Assembly: GCF_004349065.1 (NCBI RefSeq)
Contig: NZ_SMKZ01000063.1
Span: forward strand, 1-37,698
Length of the DNA: 37,698 bases
Reading direction: 5' to 3'
From: Jiangella asiatica
Lineage (GTDB): Bacteria > Actinomycetota > Actinomycetes > Jiangellales > Jiangellaceae
Positions 23,744-31,916 of this stretch are shown piece after piece. How positions within the stretch are numbered: the first letter of the stretch is position 1; each line of letters begins with the position of its first letter. Both the position numbers and the translations under genes were made by a program. The notes under the pieces are model-generated. The model had not been told where the DNA came from. It made no database searches and saw only the letters and a program-made list of their open reading frames with translations.

Positions 23744-24021
23744 GGGCGGGCGTGACCATCGAGGACGCGATGGGCGGCCAGCTGCTCCAGCGCGGTGTGG
23801 ACGCCGGAGCGGACGGTGTCGGCGTCGGTGTCGTAGGCACGCGCAAGGAGCTCGACGATCTCGGCAACGGTGCGCTGCCCGTCCAGCAGCCGCCAAACGT
23901 CGCTCGCGGTCTGGTTGAGCACCAGCGCGGTCCGCGTCGGTTCGTGGTACAGCGTGACCTCGCCGTCGACGTCCAGCTCGCGAATCGCGGCTGCCGGTGC
24001 GAAGGCGGGGGACGAGCTCAT
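23740..24021 (-). CDS. PqqD-like RRE protein
   Basis: A 93-residue protein of PqqD type: VDGEVTLYHEPTRTALVLNQTASDVWRLLDGQRTVAEIVELLARAYD is the winged-helix RiPP-recognition element, with the strand-strand-helix order usual in PqqD and in lasso-peptide B1 proteins. Such domains bind the leader of a peptide and hand it to modifying enzymes. It is first in a tightly overlapping operon with a kinase-like protein and a glycosyltransferase. The nearest possible peptide partner is the divergent Tat-exported protein, whose start is 107 bases away. Confidence 0.8.
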   Translation of the reverse strand: MSSSPAFAPAAAIRELDVDGEVTLYHEPTRTALVLNQTASDVWRLLDGQRTVAEIVELLARAYDTDADTVRSGVHTALEQLAAHRVLDGHARP

Positions 24022-24064
24022 GCGGCAGAGCGTAGCCGCAATCTATCCGGTCCGCCGCCTCCGC

Positions 24065-24120
24065 ACGACAAATCGCGCCATATGCCGTTATGATGCTCAA
24101 CACGCACGGGGGGCGTGCGT
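24065..24120 (+). promoter_or_regulatory. Promoter and G5-loop hairpin of the Tat/LPDTG gene
   Basis: ACGACA (24065-24070) and TATGAT (24089-24094) with an 18-base spacer form a good promoter. Right after the start of transcription comes a hairpin, ACGCACG (24102-24108) with CGTGCGT (24114-24120), around a GGGGG loop. Confidence 0.5.
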
Positions 24121-24128
24121 ATTGACTG

Positions 24129-24626
24129 ATGGGGCCGAAGATGCCGCAAAAGGAAGTCGCCGGGGGGCTGAGTCGCCGGCAGATGCTCAGGCGAGGGGTC
24201 GCCGTCGGAACTGCCGCCTGGACGGTTCCCACCGTCACCGCCATCTCGTTGACGCCGGCCAACGCCGCGTCACCCAGTGGCCAGCCGAGCGAGCCACCGA
24301 AACCGCCGACCAAGCCGCCGGAGCCACCTGAGCTGCCGACCGACAAGCCGACGTCGCCACCGACGGACGAACCGTCCCGGCCGCCGTCCGGCGAGCAGCC
24401 GACCCCGCCCGCCGACCACCCGACGCCGAGGCCGACACCGTCGCACGGCGCACCGGGTGACGACGACACGACAGTCGGCGGTGGTCAGCTCCCCGACACC
24501 GGCCCGGGCGACGTCGCGCGGACGGTCGCACTCGGCGGACTGCTCGCCGCCGGCGGCGCGGCCGCCGTCGCAGCCACCCGCAGGCGCACCGACGACGCCG
24601 ATGCCACGCCGGAGGCGACGGCCTGA
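24129..24626 (+). CDS. Tat-exported, proline-rich, sortase-anchored protein
   Basis: A 165-residue surface protein. SRRQMLRRG (residues 15-23) is a twin-arginine export motif, followed by a hydrophobic stretch and likely cleavage at ANA-A near 46. Residues 50-105 are a Pro/Thr/Glu-rich spacer with repeated PP pairs. LPDTG at 121-125, a membrane helix (131-149) and RRR form a full sortase signal, so it should be attached to the cell wall by a sortase encoded elsewhere. There is no folded domain between; it looks like a stalk or a substrate for decoration. Divergent from PqqD/kinase/GT2 and just before the GT operon. The start may be the ATG at 24129 or at 24141. Confidence 0.8.
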   Translation: MGPKMPQKEVAGGLSRRQMLRRGVAVGTAAWTVPTVTAISLTPANAASPSGQPSEPPKPPTKPPEPPELPTDKPTSPPTDEPSRPPSGEQPTPPADHPTPRPTPSHGAPGDDDTTVGGGQLPDTGPGDVARTVALGGLLAAGGAAAVAATRRRTDDADATPEATA

Positions 24627-24667
24627 GCGCAACACACTGACCTGACAGGCCTGGGGGGGCACACAAC

Positions 24668-25879
24668 ATGGGGGTCTTCGGCGCCCGCTCGCGAGCGGGC
24701 ACCACACGTCGGGTACTGATCGTCGTGCAGAACATCCCGGTGCGCATCGACCGCCGGGTGCGGACCGAATGCCGGGCGCTGCTCGATGCCGGCTACGGCG
24801 TGACCGTCATCTGCCCGAAGGAGCGCCCGGACGAGCCGGACCGCCACGAGCTCGACGGCGTCGTCGTCCGGTCGTACCAGCCGCCGCCGGCCACGAGGGG
24901 GCTCGTCAGCTACCTCGTGGAGTTCGTGGCGTGCTGGCTGCACACGGCCCGGTTGTCCGTGCGCACCGCCCGCGCCGAGGGCTTCGACGTACTACAGGCG
25001 TGCAACCCGCCGGACACCTATTGGCTGCTGGGCCTGCTGTGGAAGCTGCGCGGCAAGAAGTTCGTGTACGACCAGCACGACCTGTGCCCGGAGGTGTACG
25101 AGGCCCGGTTCGGGCGCCGCGGAGTCCTGCACCGTGCGCTGCTGCTCCTGGAGCGCGCGACGTACGCCGTGGCCGACCGCGTCATCAGCCCCAACCCGTC
25201 CTACCAGGAGATCGCCATCACCCGCGGGCGCGTGCCGGCCGAGCGGACCACCGTCGTGATGAGCACTCCGGACCCCGCGCACATGAAGCGGGGCAAGGCG
25301 CGCCCCGAGCTGCGCGGCGACCGGGAACACCTCGTCGTCTACGTCGGGATCATGGGACCGCAGGACGGCGTCGACCGGCTGCTGGAGGCGGCCGAGCACT
25401 ACGTGCGGGCGCTCGGGCGCGATGACTGCCGGTTCGCGCTGCTCGGCTACGGCGACAGCCTCGACGACCTGCGCGCCCAGAGCGCGCGGCTGCGCCTGGA
25501 CCCGTGGGTGCACTTCACCGGGCGGGTGGACCAGGCCGAGTTGGGCCGGTGGCTGTCGACCGCGGATGTCGGCGTCACCCCGGACCCGCCGTGCGAGTTC
25601 AACCACCGCTCGACCATGAACAAGACCCTGGAGTACATGGCGCACGAGGTTCCTGTCGTCGCGACCGATCTGCGCGAGACGATGCGCTGCGCCGGCCCGG
25701 CCGCGGACTACGTGCCCGACGGCGACCCGGTCGTCATGGCCAAGACCATCGCCGCCCTGCTCGACGACCCGCATCGGCGGGCGCGGATGGGCGCTGCCGG
25801 CCGGCAGCGCATCGAGACGGAGCTGGCCTGGGCGGACCAGGCCCGCCGCTATGTCGGTCTGTACGAGGCGCTGCGATGA
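24668..25879 (+). CDS. GT4-family glycosyltransferase
   Basis: A 403-residue GT-B fold enzyme. The N-terminal half (RRVLIVVQNIPVRIDRRVRTECRALLDAGYGVTVICP) and FDVLQACNPPDTYWLLGLLWK, FVYDQHDLCPEVYEARFG are characteristic of GT4 enzymes in surface-polysaccharide clusters. The C-terminal half holds YVGIMGPQDGVDRLLEAAE and the FNHRSTMNKTLEYMAHEVPVVATDL donor site with the E-x7-E-like region. It transfers a sugar from an NDP donor in the cytoplasm. GGGGGGG lies eight bases before the ATG. Its stop overlaps the next gene (ATGA), opening a long coupled operon. Confidence 0.9.
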   Translation: MGVFGARSRAGTTRRVLIVVQNIPVRIDRRVRTECRALLDAGYGVTVICPKERPDEPDRHELDGVVVRSYQPPPATRGLVSYLVEFVACWLHTARLSVRTARAEGFDVLQACNPPDTYWLLGLLWKLRGKKFVYDQHDLCPEVYEARFGRRGVLHRALLLLERATYAVADRVISPNPSYQEIAITRGRVPAERTTVVMSTPDPAHMKRGKARPELRGDREHLVVYVGIMGPQDGVDRLLEAAEHYVRALGRDDCRFALLGYGDSLDDLRAQSARLRLDPWVHFTGRVDQAELGRWLSTADVGVTPDPPCEFNHRSTMNKTLEYMAHEVPVVATDLRETMRCAGPAADYVPDGDPVVMAKTIAALLDDPHRRARMGAAGRQRIETELAWADQARRYVGLYEALR

Positions 25880-27063
25880 CCACCCGCACCTGCCCGGCCT
25901 GCTTCGGGGCCGCGCTGACGGAGTTCTACGCCGTTGGCCGCGTCCCGGCGAACAGCTGTCTCATGCTCGGCGACGAGGCGTCCGCGCGGGACTTCCCGAC
26001 CGGCGAGCTGCGGATCGCCGCCTGCACCGTATGCGGTTTCATCACCAACACCGCCTTCGACCCGGCTCTGACCAGGTACTCCGAGGACTACGAGGAGTCG
26101 CAGGCCTGCTCGCCCCGGTTCCGCGAGTACGCCGCGGAGCTCATCGCCGCCTGGGTGAGGCGTTACGACCTGGTCGGCAAGACCGTCGTTGAACTCGGCT
26201 GCGGCAAAGGCGAGTTCCTCACCGGGCTGATCCGTGCCGGGGTCGGCTACGGCATCGGGGTCGACCCAGCGGTGCGGCTGGACCGGATCGACCCCGCCGT
26301 GGTGCACCGCAGCAGCTGGGTGACCGGTCTCTTCCCGGACGACTTCGAGACGATCGACGCCGACGCCGTCGTGTGCCGGCACACACTGGAGCACATCGCG
26401 CCGGTAGGCGCATGGCTACGGTCGGTCCGGTCAGCTATCGGCCCGCGCACCGACACGGTCGTGCTGTTCGAGCTGCCGGACGTGGTGAGGGCGCTGCGCG
26501 AGGGCGCGTTCTGGGACGTCTACTACGAGCACTGCTCCTACTTCTCCCCCGGCTCACTGGACGGACTGTTCCGGCGCTCCGGGTTCGATCCGATCGACAT
26601 GCGCCGCACGTATGACGACCAATACCTCGTCATCGAAGCGCGCCCAGTGCCCGGCACCTGGCCCGTGGCCGGGCTCGCCACGGGGGCCGGCGACCGGGAC
26701 GCCGTGCTCGCGGCGGCTGTCGGGTTCGCAGCCCAGGCGGAACGGACCCGCGAACACTGGCGCGAGCGGGTGCGCAAGATCGCCGCGGAAGACGGCCGCG
26801 TCGTGTTGTGGGGTGCCAGCTCCAAGGCGGTCGCGTTCCTCGCCACCCTCGGCGAGGACGCACGGCACATCGCGGCCGCCGTCGACATCAACCCGCACAA
26901 GCAGAACCGGTATCTCGCTGGCACCGGTCACCGCGTGGTCGGCCCGGTCGAGCTCACCGACATCGCGCCGGAGCTCGTCATCGTCATGAACCCCACGTAC
27001 ACCGACGAGATCGCCCGCGACCTGGAGACCATGCGGATTTCCACCGCCCTGGAGGCCCTGTGA
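25876..27063 (+). CDS. SAM-dependent C-methyltransferase-type enzyme, copy 1
   Basis: A 395-residue three-part methyltransferase: an N-terminal zinc-binding part (CPACFG and CTVCGF), a SAM domain with motif I VVELGCGKGEFL (about 103-114) and CRHTLEHI, and a C-terminal part starting WGASSKAVAFL. This layout is that of NDP-sugar C-methyltransferases such as TylC3-like enzymes, and of related surface-sugar modifying proteins. It is about the same length and order as the next gene, its paralogue. It starts in an ATGA overlap with the GT4 gene and ends in a GTGA overlap with copy 2. The substrate is unknown; no NDP-sugar genes are in the window. Confidence 0.85.
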   Translation: MTTRTCPACFGAALTEFYAVGRVPANSCLMLGDEASARDFPTGELRIAACTVCGFITNTAFDPALTRYSEDYEESQACSPRFREYAAELIAAWVRRYDLVGKTVVELGCGKGEFLTGLIRAGVGYGIGVDPAVRLDRIDPAVVHRSSWVTGLFPDDFETIDADAVVCRHTLEHIAPVGAWLRSVRSAIGPRTDTVVLFELPDVVRALREGAFWDVYYEHCSYFSPGSLDGLFRRSGFDPIDMRRTYDDQYLVIEARPVPGTWPVAGLATGAGDRDAVLAAAVGFAAQAERTREHWRERVRKIAAEDGRVVLWGASSKAVAFLATLGEDARHIAAAVDINPHKQNRYLAGTGHRVVGPVELTDIAPELVIVMNPTYTDEIARDLETMRISTALEAL

Positions 27064-28202
27064 CCATCAGCCGCTGCCTGGCCTGCGACGGCGACCGACT
27101 CGAGCCGGTCGCCGACCTCGGCGTCACGCCGGTGCTCAACGGCGTGATGTTCGACGACCGCGACGCCGCCCGCGCCGCCGCGCTCGGCCGGCTGGACATC
27201 GCCGCCTGCCAGGACTGCGGCCACGCGATGAACGTCGCCTTCGACCCCGGGCTGATCGACTACGACGCCGAGTACGACAACTCGCTGCACTTCTCCCCGA
27301 CGTTCCAGACCTACGCCGAGGACCTCGCGGCCCGGCTGGTCGGCACCTACGACCTGCGGGGTGGCGTCGTCGTCGAGATCGGTTCCGGCAAGGGCGACTT
27401 TCTCGAGTCGATCACCCGCCGCACCGGCGGCACCGGCGTCGGGTACGACCCCAGCACGATGCCCGACCGCCAGATCCCGAACGTGCGGCTGGTCAGCGAC
27501 TACTACCGCCCCGGGCAGGACGTCGAAACCTACGACCTGCTGGTCTGCCGCCACGTGCTGGAGCACCTGGAGGACCCGGCCGCCATCCTTCGCTCGCTCA
27601 GCGCGGCAGCGCCGGCGACCGCGATCCACTACCTCGAGGTGCCCGCCGCCGAGTTCGACTTCGGCCCGACCGGCATGTGGGACTTCATCTACCCGCACGT
27701 GTCGTACTTCTCCGCCGGCTCGCTGGCGGTCCTCCTGCGTCGCTGCGGGTTCGAGGTCGTGGCCGCCGGCCGGTCCTTCTCCGACCAGTTCCTCTGGGTT
27801 GAGGCCCGGGCCGGTGCGGCCGCACCGGATGCCGCCGTCTCCGACGACGCCGCGTCCCACTTGCAGCTGCTGGCTGACTTCAGCACCCGACACCGCGAGC
27901 TGGTGCGGCGCTGGCGCGACGACGTCGCCCGGGATCCAGCTCGCACCGCCGTGTGGGGCGCCGGTTCGAAGGGTGTGAGCTTCCTCAACGCAGTCGACCC
28001 CGCCGGCACCCTCACCGTCGTCGACCTGAACCCCCGCAAGTGGCAGCGCTACCTACCCGGCAGCGGCCACCAGGTGGTCGCGCCCGAGGCATTGCCTGGC
28101 GAACGCATCAGGACCGTCCTCGTCACCAACCCGGCCTATCGGCATGAGATCTCCGGGCAGCTCGGCCAGCTCGGAGTCCCCGCCGAAGTCGTCGCGGTCT
28201 GA
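27060..28202 (+). CDS. SAM-dependent C-methyltransferase-type enzyme, copy 2
   Basis: A 380-residue paralogue of the preceding protein with the same parts: zinc-binding CLACDG and CQDCGHA, SAM motif I VVEIGSGKGDFL, CRHVLEHLEDP, and C-terminal WGAGSKGVSFLNAV followed by VVDLNPRKWQRYLPGSGH. The paralogues differ throughout, so the duplication is not recent. Two such enzymes in a row suggest two methylations or two different sugar positions. The GTG start is set by the overlap with the copy 1 stop. Confidence 0.85.
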   Translation: MTISRCLACDGDRLEPVADLGVTPVLNGVMFDDRDAARAAALGRLDIAACQDCGHAMNVAFDPGLIDYDAEYDNSLHFSPTFQTYAEDLAARLVGTYDLRGGVVVEIGSGKGDFLESITRRTGGTGVGYDPSTMPDRQIPNVRLVSDYYRPGQDVETYDLLVCRHVLEHLEDPAAILRSLSAAAPATAIHYLEVPAAEFDFGPTGMWDFIYPHVSYFSAGSLAVLLRRCGFEVVAAGRSFSDQFLWVEARAGAAAPDAAVSDDAASHLQLLADFSTRHRELVRRWRDDVARDPARTAVWGAGSKGVSFLNAVDPAGTLTVVDLNPRKWQRYLPGSGHQVVAPEALPGERIRTVLVTNPAYRHEISGQLGQLGVPAEVVAV

Positions 28203-28215
28203 GCAGGTGGCGAAC

Positions 28216-29175
28216 ATGAGTGCTGAGACCGCGAGCGCCGACCGGGTAGTCCGGGGTGCGCTGCGCACAAGGCCGCGGGTCACCCTCGGAATGCCGCTGT
28301 ACAACGCCGAGCGGTATCTCGCCCAGGCTTTCGACGGTCTGCTGGCGCAAGATTTCGGCGACTTCGAGATCGTGGTCTCCGACAACGCGTCTACCGACTG
28401 CACCTGGTCGCTGTGCCAGGACTACGCCGCCCGCGATCCACGGATCCGGCTGTACCGCAGCACCGAGAACCTGGGCGCGGCCTACAACTACAATCGCACG
28501 GTTGAGCTGGCACGGGCGCCGCTGTTCAAGTGGGTCGCGTACGACGACGTCTGCTCGCCCACGCTGCTCAGCAGGTGTGTCGAGACCCTCGACGCCGCTG
28601 GACCGCGCACCGTCCTCGCCTACCCGCGAACCCTGCTCATCGACGATGACGGCGCCGAAATCGGGCCGTATCGCGACGGCCTCGACCTGCGGTCGCCGCA
28701 TGCGTTCCGCCGGGTCGCCGGCTTCGCGCGCAACTGGAGTTTGTGCAATGCGGTGTTCGGGGTGGTTCGGACGGACGTGCTGCGATCCACCGGGATGATC
28801 CGGCCTTACGTGTCGTCCGATGTGGTGCTGTTGGCCGAGCTTGCCGCGATCGGGCGGTTCCGTGAGGTGCCCGAGCGACTTTTCCGCCGCCGGATCCACG
28901 CCGGTTCGAGTCGCCAGAGTGGCAAGGACCTCGCGACGGCGGCGCACTGGTTCGACACCCGCCGTCCCGCCGGCGGCCGGCCGCCGAAGGTCCGCCTCCC
29001 ACGGCGGGTGACGTCGGCGCTGCTCTCCGCTCCGCTGCCCTGGCACGACCGCATCGGCTCCACCGCCGCGTTCTTGTCGGTCTGGGGCTATCGCAAGACC
29101 CACATCAGGGCGAGTCATCTCAAGCATGCGCTGCTGGACCGTACACGGACGCCGGCAGCGACGGAGGCGCCATGA
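28216..29175 (+). CDS. GT2-family glycosyltransferase
   Basis: A 319-residue GT-A enzyme. RVTLGMPLYNAERYLAQAFDGLLAQ and EIVVSDNASTD are the GT2 donor-binding start, and KWVAYDDVCSP carries the DxD-like metal site (YDD). The end (LPWHDRIGSTAAFLSVWGYRKTHI) is amphipathic. The ATG at 28216 has AGGTGG five bases upstream and lies 13 bases after the previous stop. Its stop overlaps the start of the large secreted protein (ATGA). It likely adds another sugar to the same product. Confidence 0.85.
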   Translation: MSAETASADRVVRGALRTRPRVTLGMPLYNAERYLAQAFDGLLAQDFGDFEIVVSDNASTDCTWSLCQDYAARDPRIRLYRSTENLGAAYNYNRTVELARAPLFKWVAYDDVCSPTLLSRCVETLDAAGPRTVLAYPRTLLIDDDGAEIGPYRDGLDLRSPHAFRRVAGFARNWSLCNAVFGVVRTDVLRSTGMIRPYVSSDVVLLAELAAIGRFREVPERLFRRRIHAGSSRQSGKDLATAAHWFDTRRPAGGRPPKVRLPRRVTSALLSAPLPWHDRIGSTAAFLSVWGYRKTHIRASHLKHALLDRTRTPAATEAP

Positions 29176-31886
29176 ACGTCCACGGCCGAGCAGTCCGGGC
29201 AGTGGGCCTGGCTGCGGCAGGCGTCCTGACTGCCGCCCTCCTGGTACCGCAGCTCGCCGGCGCCGACACCACGGGCGTCGTCTCCGACGACTTCTCCGCC
29301 GGCACGCTGGACGGCACCCGCTGGAGCGTCGTGGACGCCAAGGGCGACGGCGAGGTCTCGATGACCGGTGCCGGTACCTCGAACGCGAGACTGAACATCG
29401 GCGTGCCCGCGGGTGCGGAGCACAACCCCTGGCGCAGTGCCGACGTGCCGCGGGTCATGCAGTCCGTGACAAACGCCGACCTCGCGGTCGAGGCCAAGTT
29501 CGACACGCTGCCCAGCGCGGGCACACAGGACCAAGGCCTGCTGTTCGAGCAGGATGCGACCACGTTCACCCGCTTCGACGTCTTCCACGACGGCAACGGT
29601 CTGCGCCTGTTCGCCTCCAGCACCGTCAACGGCGCCCCGAAAAGCCGCAGCAACCAGAGCTTGCCCGCGCTGAGCTCGATCCATTTGCGAGTGGCCAGGG
29701 CCGGCGACACCTGGACCCTGAGTTGGTCCGGCGACGGCGAGAGCTGGACCACGGCGGCAACCTTTACGCAGGCGATCGACCTGAGCCGAGTCGGCCCGTA
29801 CGCGGGGAACGCCGGCGGATCGTCGTCGCCGGCATTCACGGCGGTGGTCGACTACGTGTTCGACCCCGCCAGCCCGATCGTCCCCGAGGACGGCGGTGGC
29901 TCGGAGCCGGAGCCGCCCCCAACGCCTACCCCAACCCCGACGCCCGAGCCGCCCGACCCGACGCCAACGCCCGAGCCGCCCGACCCGACGCCAACGCCGG
30001 GTGGCGTCACGTCGGACGACTTCGCCACCGGCACGCTGGACCCGCAACGCTGGACCGTCGTCGACCCGGCCGCCGACGGCTCGGTCTCGCTCACCGGCGC
30101 CGGCACCGCCGACGCCCGGCTCGAGCTCGGCGTGCCAAGCGGTTCGGACCACAATCCATGGCGTAGGGCAGATTCCCTGCGTGTCGTCCAAGCCGTTCCC
30201 GACGACGACATCGCTGTCGAGGCCAAGTTCGATTCCATGCCGACGGCCCGGAACCAGACGCAGGGCCTGCTGTTCGAGCAGAATCCGACGACGTTCACCC
30301 GCTTCGATGTGTTCCACGACGGCAATGGTTTGCGTTTGTTCGCCTCCAGCACCGTGAACGGCTCCGCCAAGACCCGCACCAATCAGGCGTTGCCCGAGCT
30401 GGGGTCGATCCACCTGTGGGTCACGCGAACCGGCAACTCCTGGACACTGCGGTGGTCAGCGGACGGGCAGAGCTGGACGACGGCCGCAACGTTCACCCAG
30501 GCCATCGAGCTGACCCGGGCTGGGCCGCACGCGGGCAACGCCGGCGGTTCAGCCGCGACGGCCCACACAGCTCTCGTCGACTACATCTTCGACCCGACCC
30601 ATCCGGTGGACCCGGAAGATGGTCACGAGCTCCCGCCGGACAACACTTCGCCAGTCATCAGCGCGGCCACCGTCACGGCCACCGCAACGAGCGCCAGCGT
30701 GCAATGGCAGACGAACGAGGCGGCAACGGGAGCGGTCGACTACGGGACCACCACGTCCTACGGGAGCACGGCGTCCCACGGCGGCACCCCGCTCAACCAC
30801 ACCGTCACGCTCGATGGGCTCGAACCGGCGACGACATACAGCTACCGAATCGGGGGCACCGATCTCGCCGGTAACGCCGCCACGCCTGTCACTGGCACGT
30901 TCACCACCGCAGCGCCCACTGGCACCGGCGACGAGATCGACCTCTGGTACGGGACCGAGCAGTCATTCGGCTCTCTTGCCCATACGCAGCGGTGGGTCAA
31001 CATCGTGGGGAACGTGGCGAACTCCGATAACCTCACCGGCTTCTCGTATCGGCTCAACGGCGGACCCGCGACGGCGTTGAGCGTCGGGCCGGACAATCGC
31101 CGATTGCAAAACGAAGGCGACTTCAACATCGACATCGCGCGCAGTGCGCTGGCCACTGGCCAGAACACCGTCCGGATCACCGCCGCCTACCAGGGCGGAC
31201 ACCAAAGCACCGCGACGATCACAGTCACAGTCGCGAGCCCGGGCGTACTGACGCTGCCACGCACTGTCACGTGGTCGTCAGGCGTACCGCTGCAGTCCCA
31301 GGCGCAGGTCGTGGACGGCTTGTGGGCCCTCGGGAACGGAACCTTGCGCACGGGCAGCACCGGCTATGATCGGCTGGTCGCCGTCGGTGACGAGCGCTGG
31401 ACCGACTACGAGGTCACCGTGCCGATGACCGTGCACGGCTTCGGGCCGGACGCCTACTCGCATTTGTCCGGTGCACCAATGATCGGTATCGGGGTGCGCT
31501 GGCAGGGCCACACTGCCGTCGACAGCTCACAACCGGCATGGGATTGGTTCCCGGCCGGCGCCTACAGCTGGTATCGCTTCTTCGCAGAGGGCGCCCGCTG
31601 GGAGCTGCGCGGCAACGGCAACTCACCGGTGCAGCGCGGCGTCCGCGAGGGCAGCGGGATCGCCTTCGGCGCCACGTACGTGATGAAGGTGCGAGTGCAG
31701 AGCCTGCCCCAAGGTGCCAGGTATTCGATGAAGTGGTGGCGCCACGGCACCGCCGAGCCGACGGCCTGGACAGCGACGATCGACGACGCCGACAGCGTCG
31801 CCAACGGCTCCATCGTTCTGATCGCCCACCAACTCGATGCAACCTTCGGGAACGTCGAGATCAATTCACTCACGGGGTCGCCGTGA
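29172..31886 (+). CDS. Large secreted protein with duplicated lectin-like domains
   Basis: A 904-residue exported protein. After a signal peptide (to about residue 31) come two copies of a concanavalin-like domain (about 38-232 and 285-472). Matching blocks include FDVFHDGNGLRLFASSTVNG and SWTTAATFTQAI. A Pro/Thr linker (PTPTPTPEPPD) with a perfect 27-bp DNA duplication joins them. A fibronectin-type or purple-acid-phosphatase-N-like domain follows (SPVISAATVTATATSASVQW to SYRIGGTDLAGN, about 487-575), then about 300 residues including a third sandwich-like part (VTWSSGVPLQSQAQVVDG to the end). No catalytic residues are evident. It probably binds carbohydrate at the cell surface. Translationally coupled to the GT2 gene. 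Confidence 0.8.
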   Translation: MNVHGRAVRAVGLAAAGVLTAALLVPQLAGADTTGVVSDDFSAGTLDGTRWSVVDAKGDGEVSMTGAGTSNARLNIGVPAGAEHNPWRSADVPRVMQSVTNADLAVEAKFDTLPSAGTQDQGLLFEQDATTFTRFDVFHDGNGLRLFASSTVNGAPKSRSNQSLPALSSIHLRVARAGDTWTLSWSGDGESWTTAATFTQAIDLSRVGPYAGNAGGSSSPAFTAVVDYVFDPASPIVPEDGGGSEPEPPPTPTPTPTPEPPDPTPTPEPPDPTPTPGGVTSDDFATGTLDPQRWTVVDPAADGSVSLTGAGTADARLELGVPSGSDHNPWRRADSLRVVQAVPDDDIAVEAKFDSMPTARNQTQGLLFEQNPTTFTRFDVFHDGNGLRLFASSTVNGSAKTRTNQALPELGSIHLWVTRTGNSWTLRWSADGQSWTTAATFTQAIELTRAGPHAGNAGGSAATAHTALVDYIFDPTHPVDPEDGHELPPDNTSPVISAATVTATATSASVQWQTNEAATGAVDYGTTTSYGSTASHGGTPLNHTVTLDGLEPATTYSYRIGGTDLAGNAATPVTGTFTTAAPTGTGDEIDLWYGTEQSFGSLAHTQRWVNIVGNVANSDNLTGFSYRLNGGPATALSVGPDNRRLQNEGDFNIDIARSALATGQNTVRITAAYQGGHQSTATITVTVASPGVLTLPRTVTWSSGVPLQSQAQVVDGLWALGNGTLRTGSTGYDRLVAVGDERWTDYEVTVPMTVHGFGPDAYSHLSGAPMIGIGVRWQGHTAVDSSQPAWDWFPAGAYSWYRFFAEGARWELRGNGNSPVQRGVREGSGIAFGATYVMKVRVQSLPQGARYSMKWWRHGTAEPTAWTATIDDADSVANGSIVLIAHQLDATFGNVEINSLTGSP
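29941..29994 (+). repeat. Perfect 27-bp tandem duplication in the linker
   Basis: Positions 29941-29967 and 29968-29994 are identical and encode a nine-residue P/T/E/D-rich unit in the linker of the secreted protein. Such repeats change in copy number by slippage. Confidence 0.9.
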
Positions 31887-31916
31887 TCGACATGTCTGGA
31901 CGGACGTGATGTCCGG

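Noticed and set aside
23078..24469. 463-residue reading of the HprK-like gene
   Set aside because: The extra N-terminus overlaps PqqD and the Tat gene and is low-complexity; the ATGA overlap with PqqD fixes the start at 23743.
29941..29994. Repeat pair as a CRISPR array
   Set aside because: The units are directly joined with no spacers and lie in frame within a protein linker.
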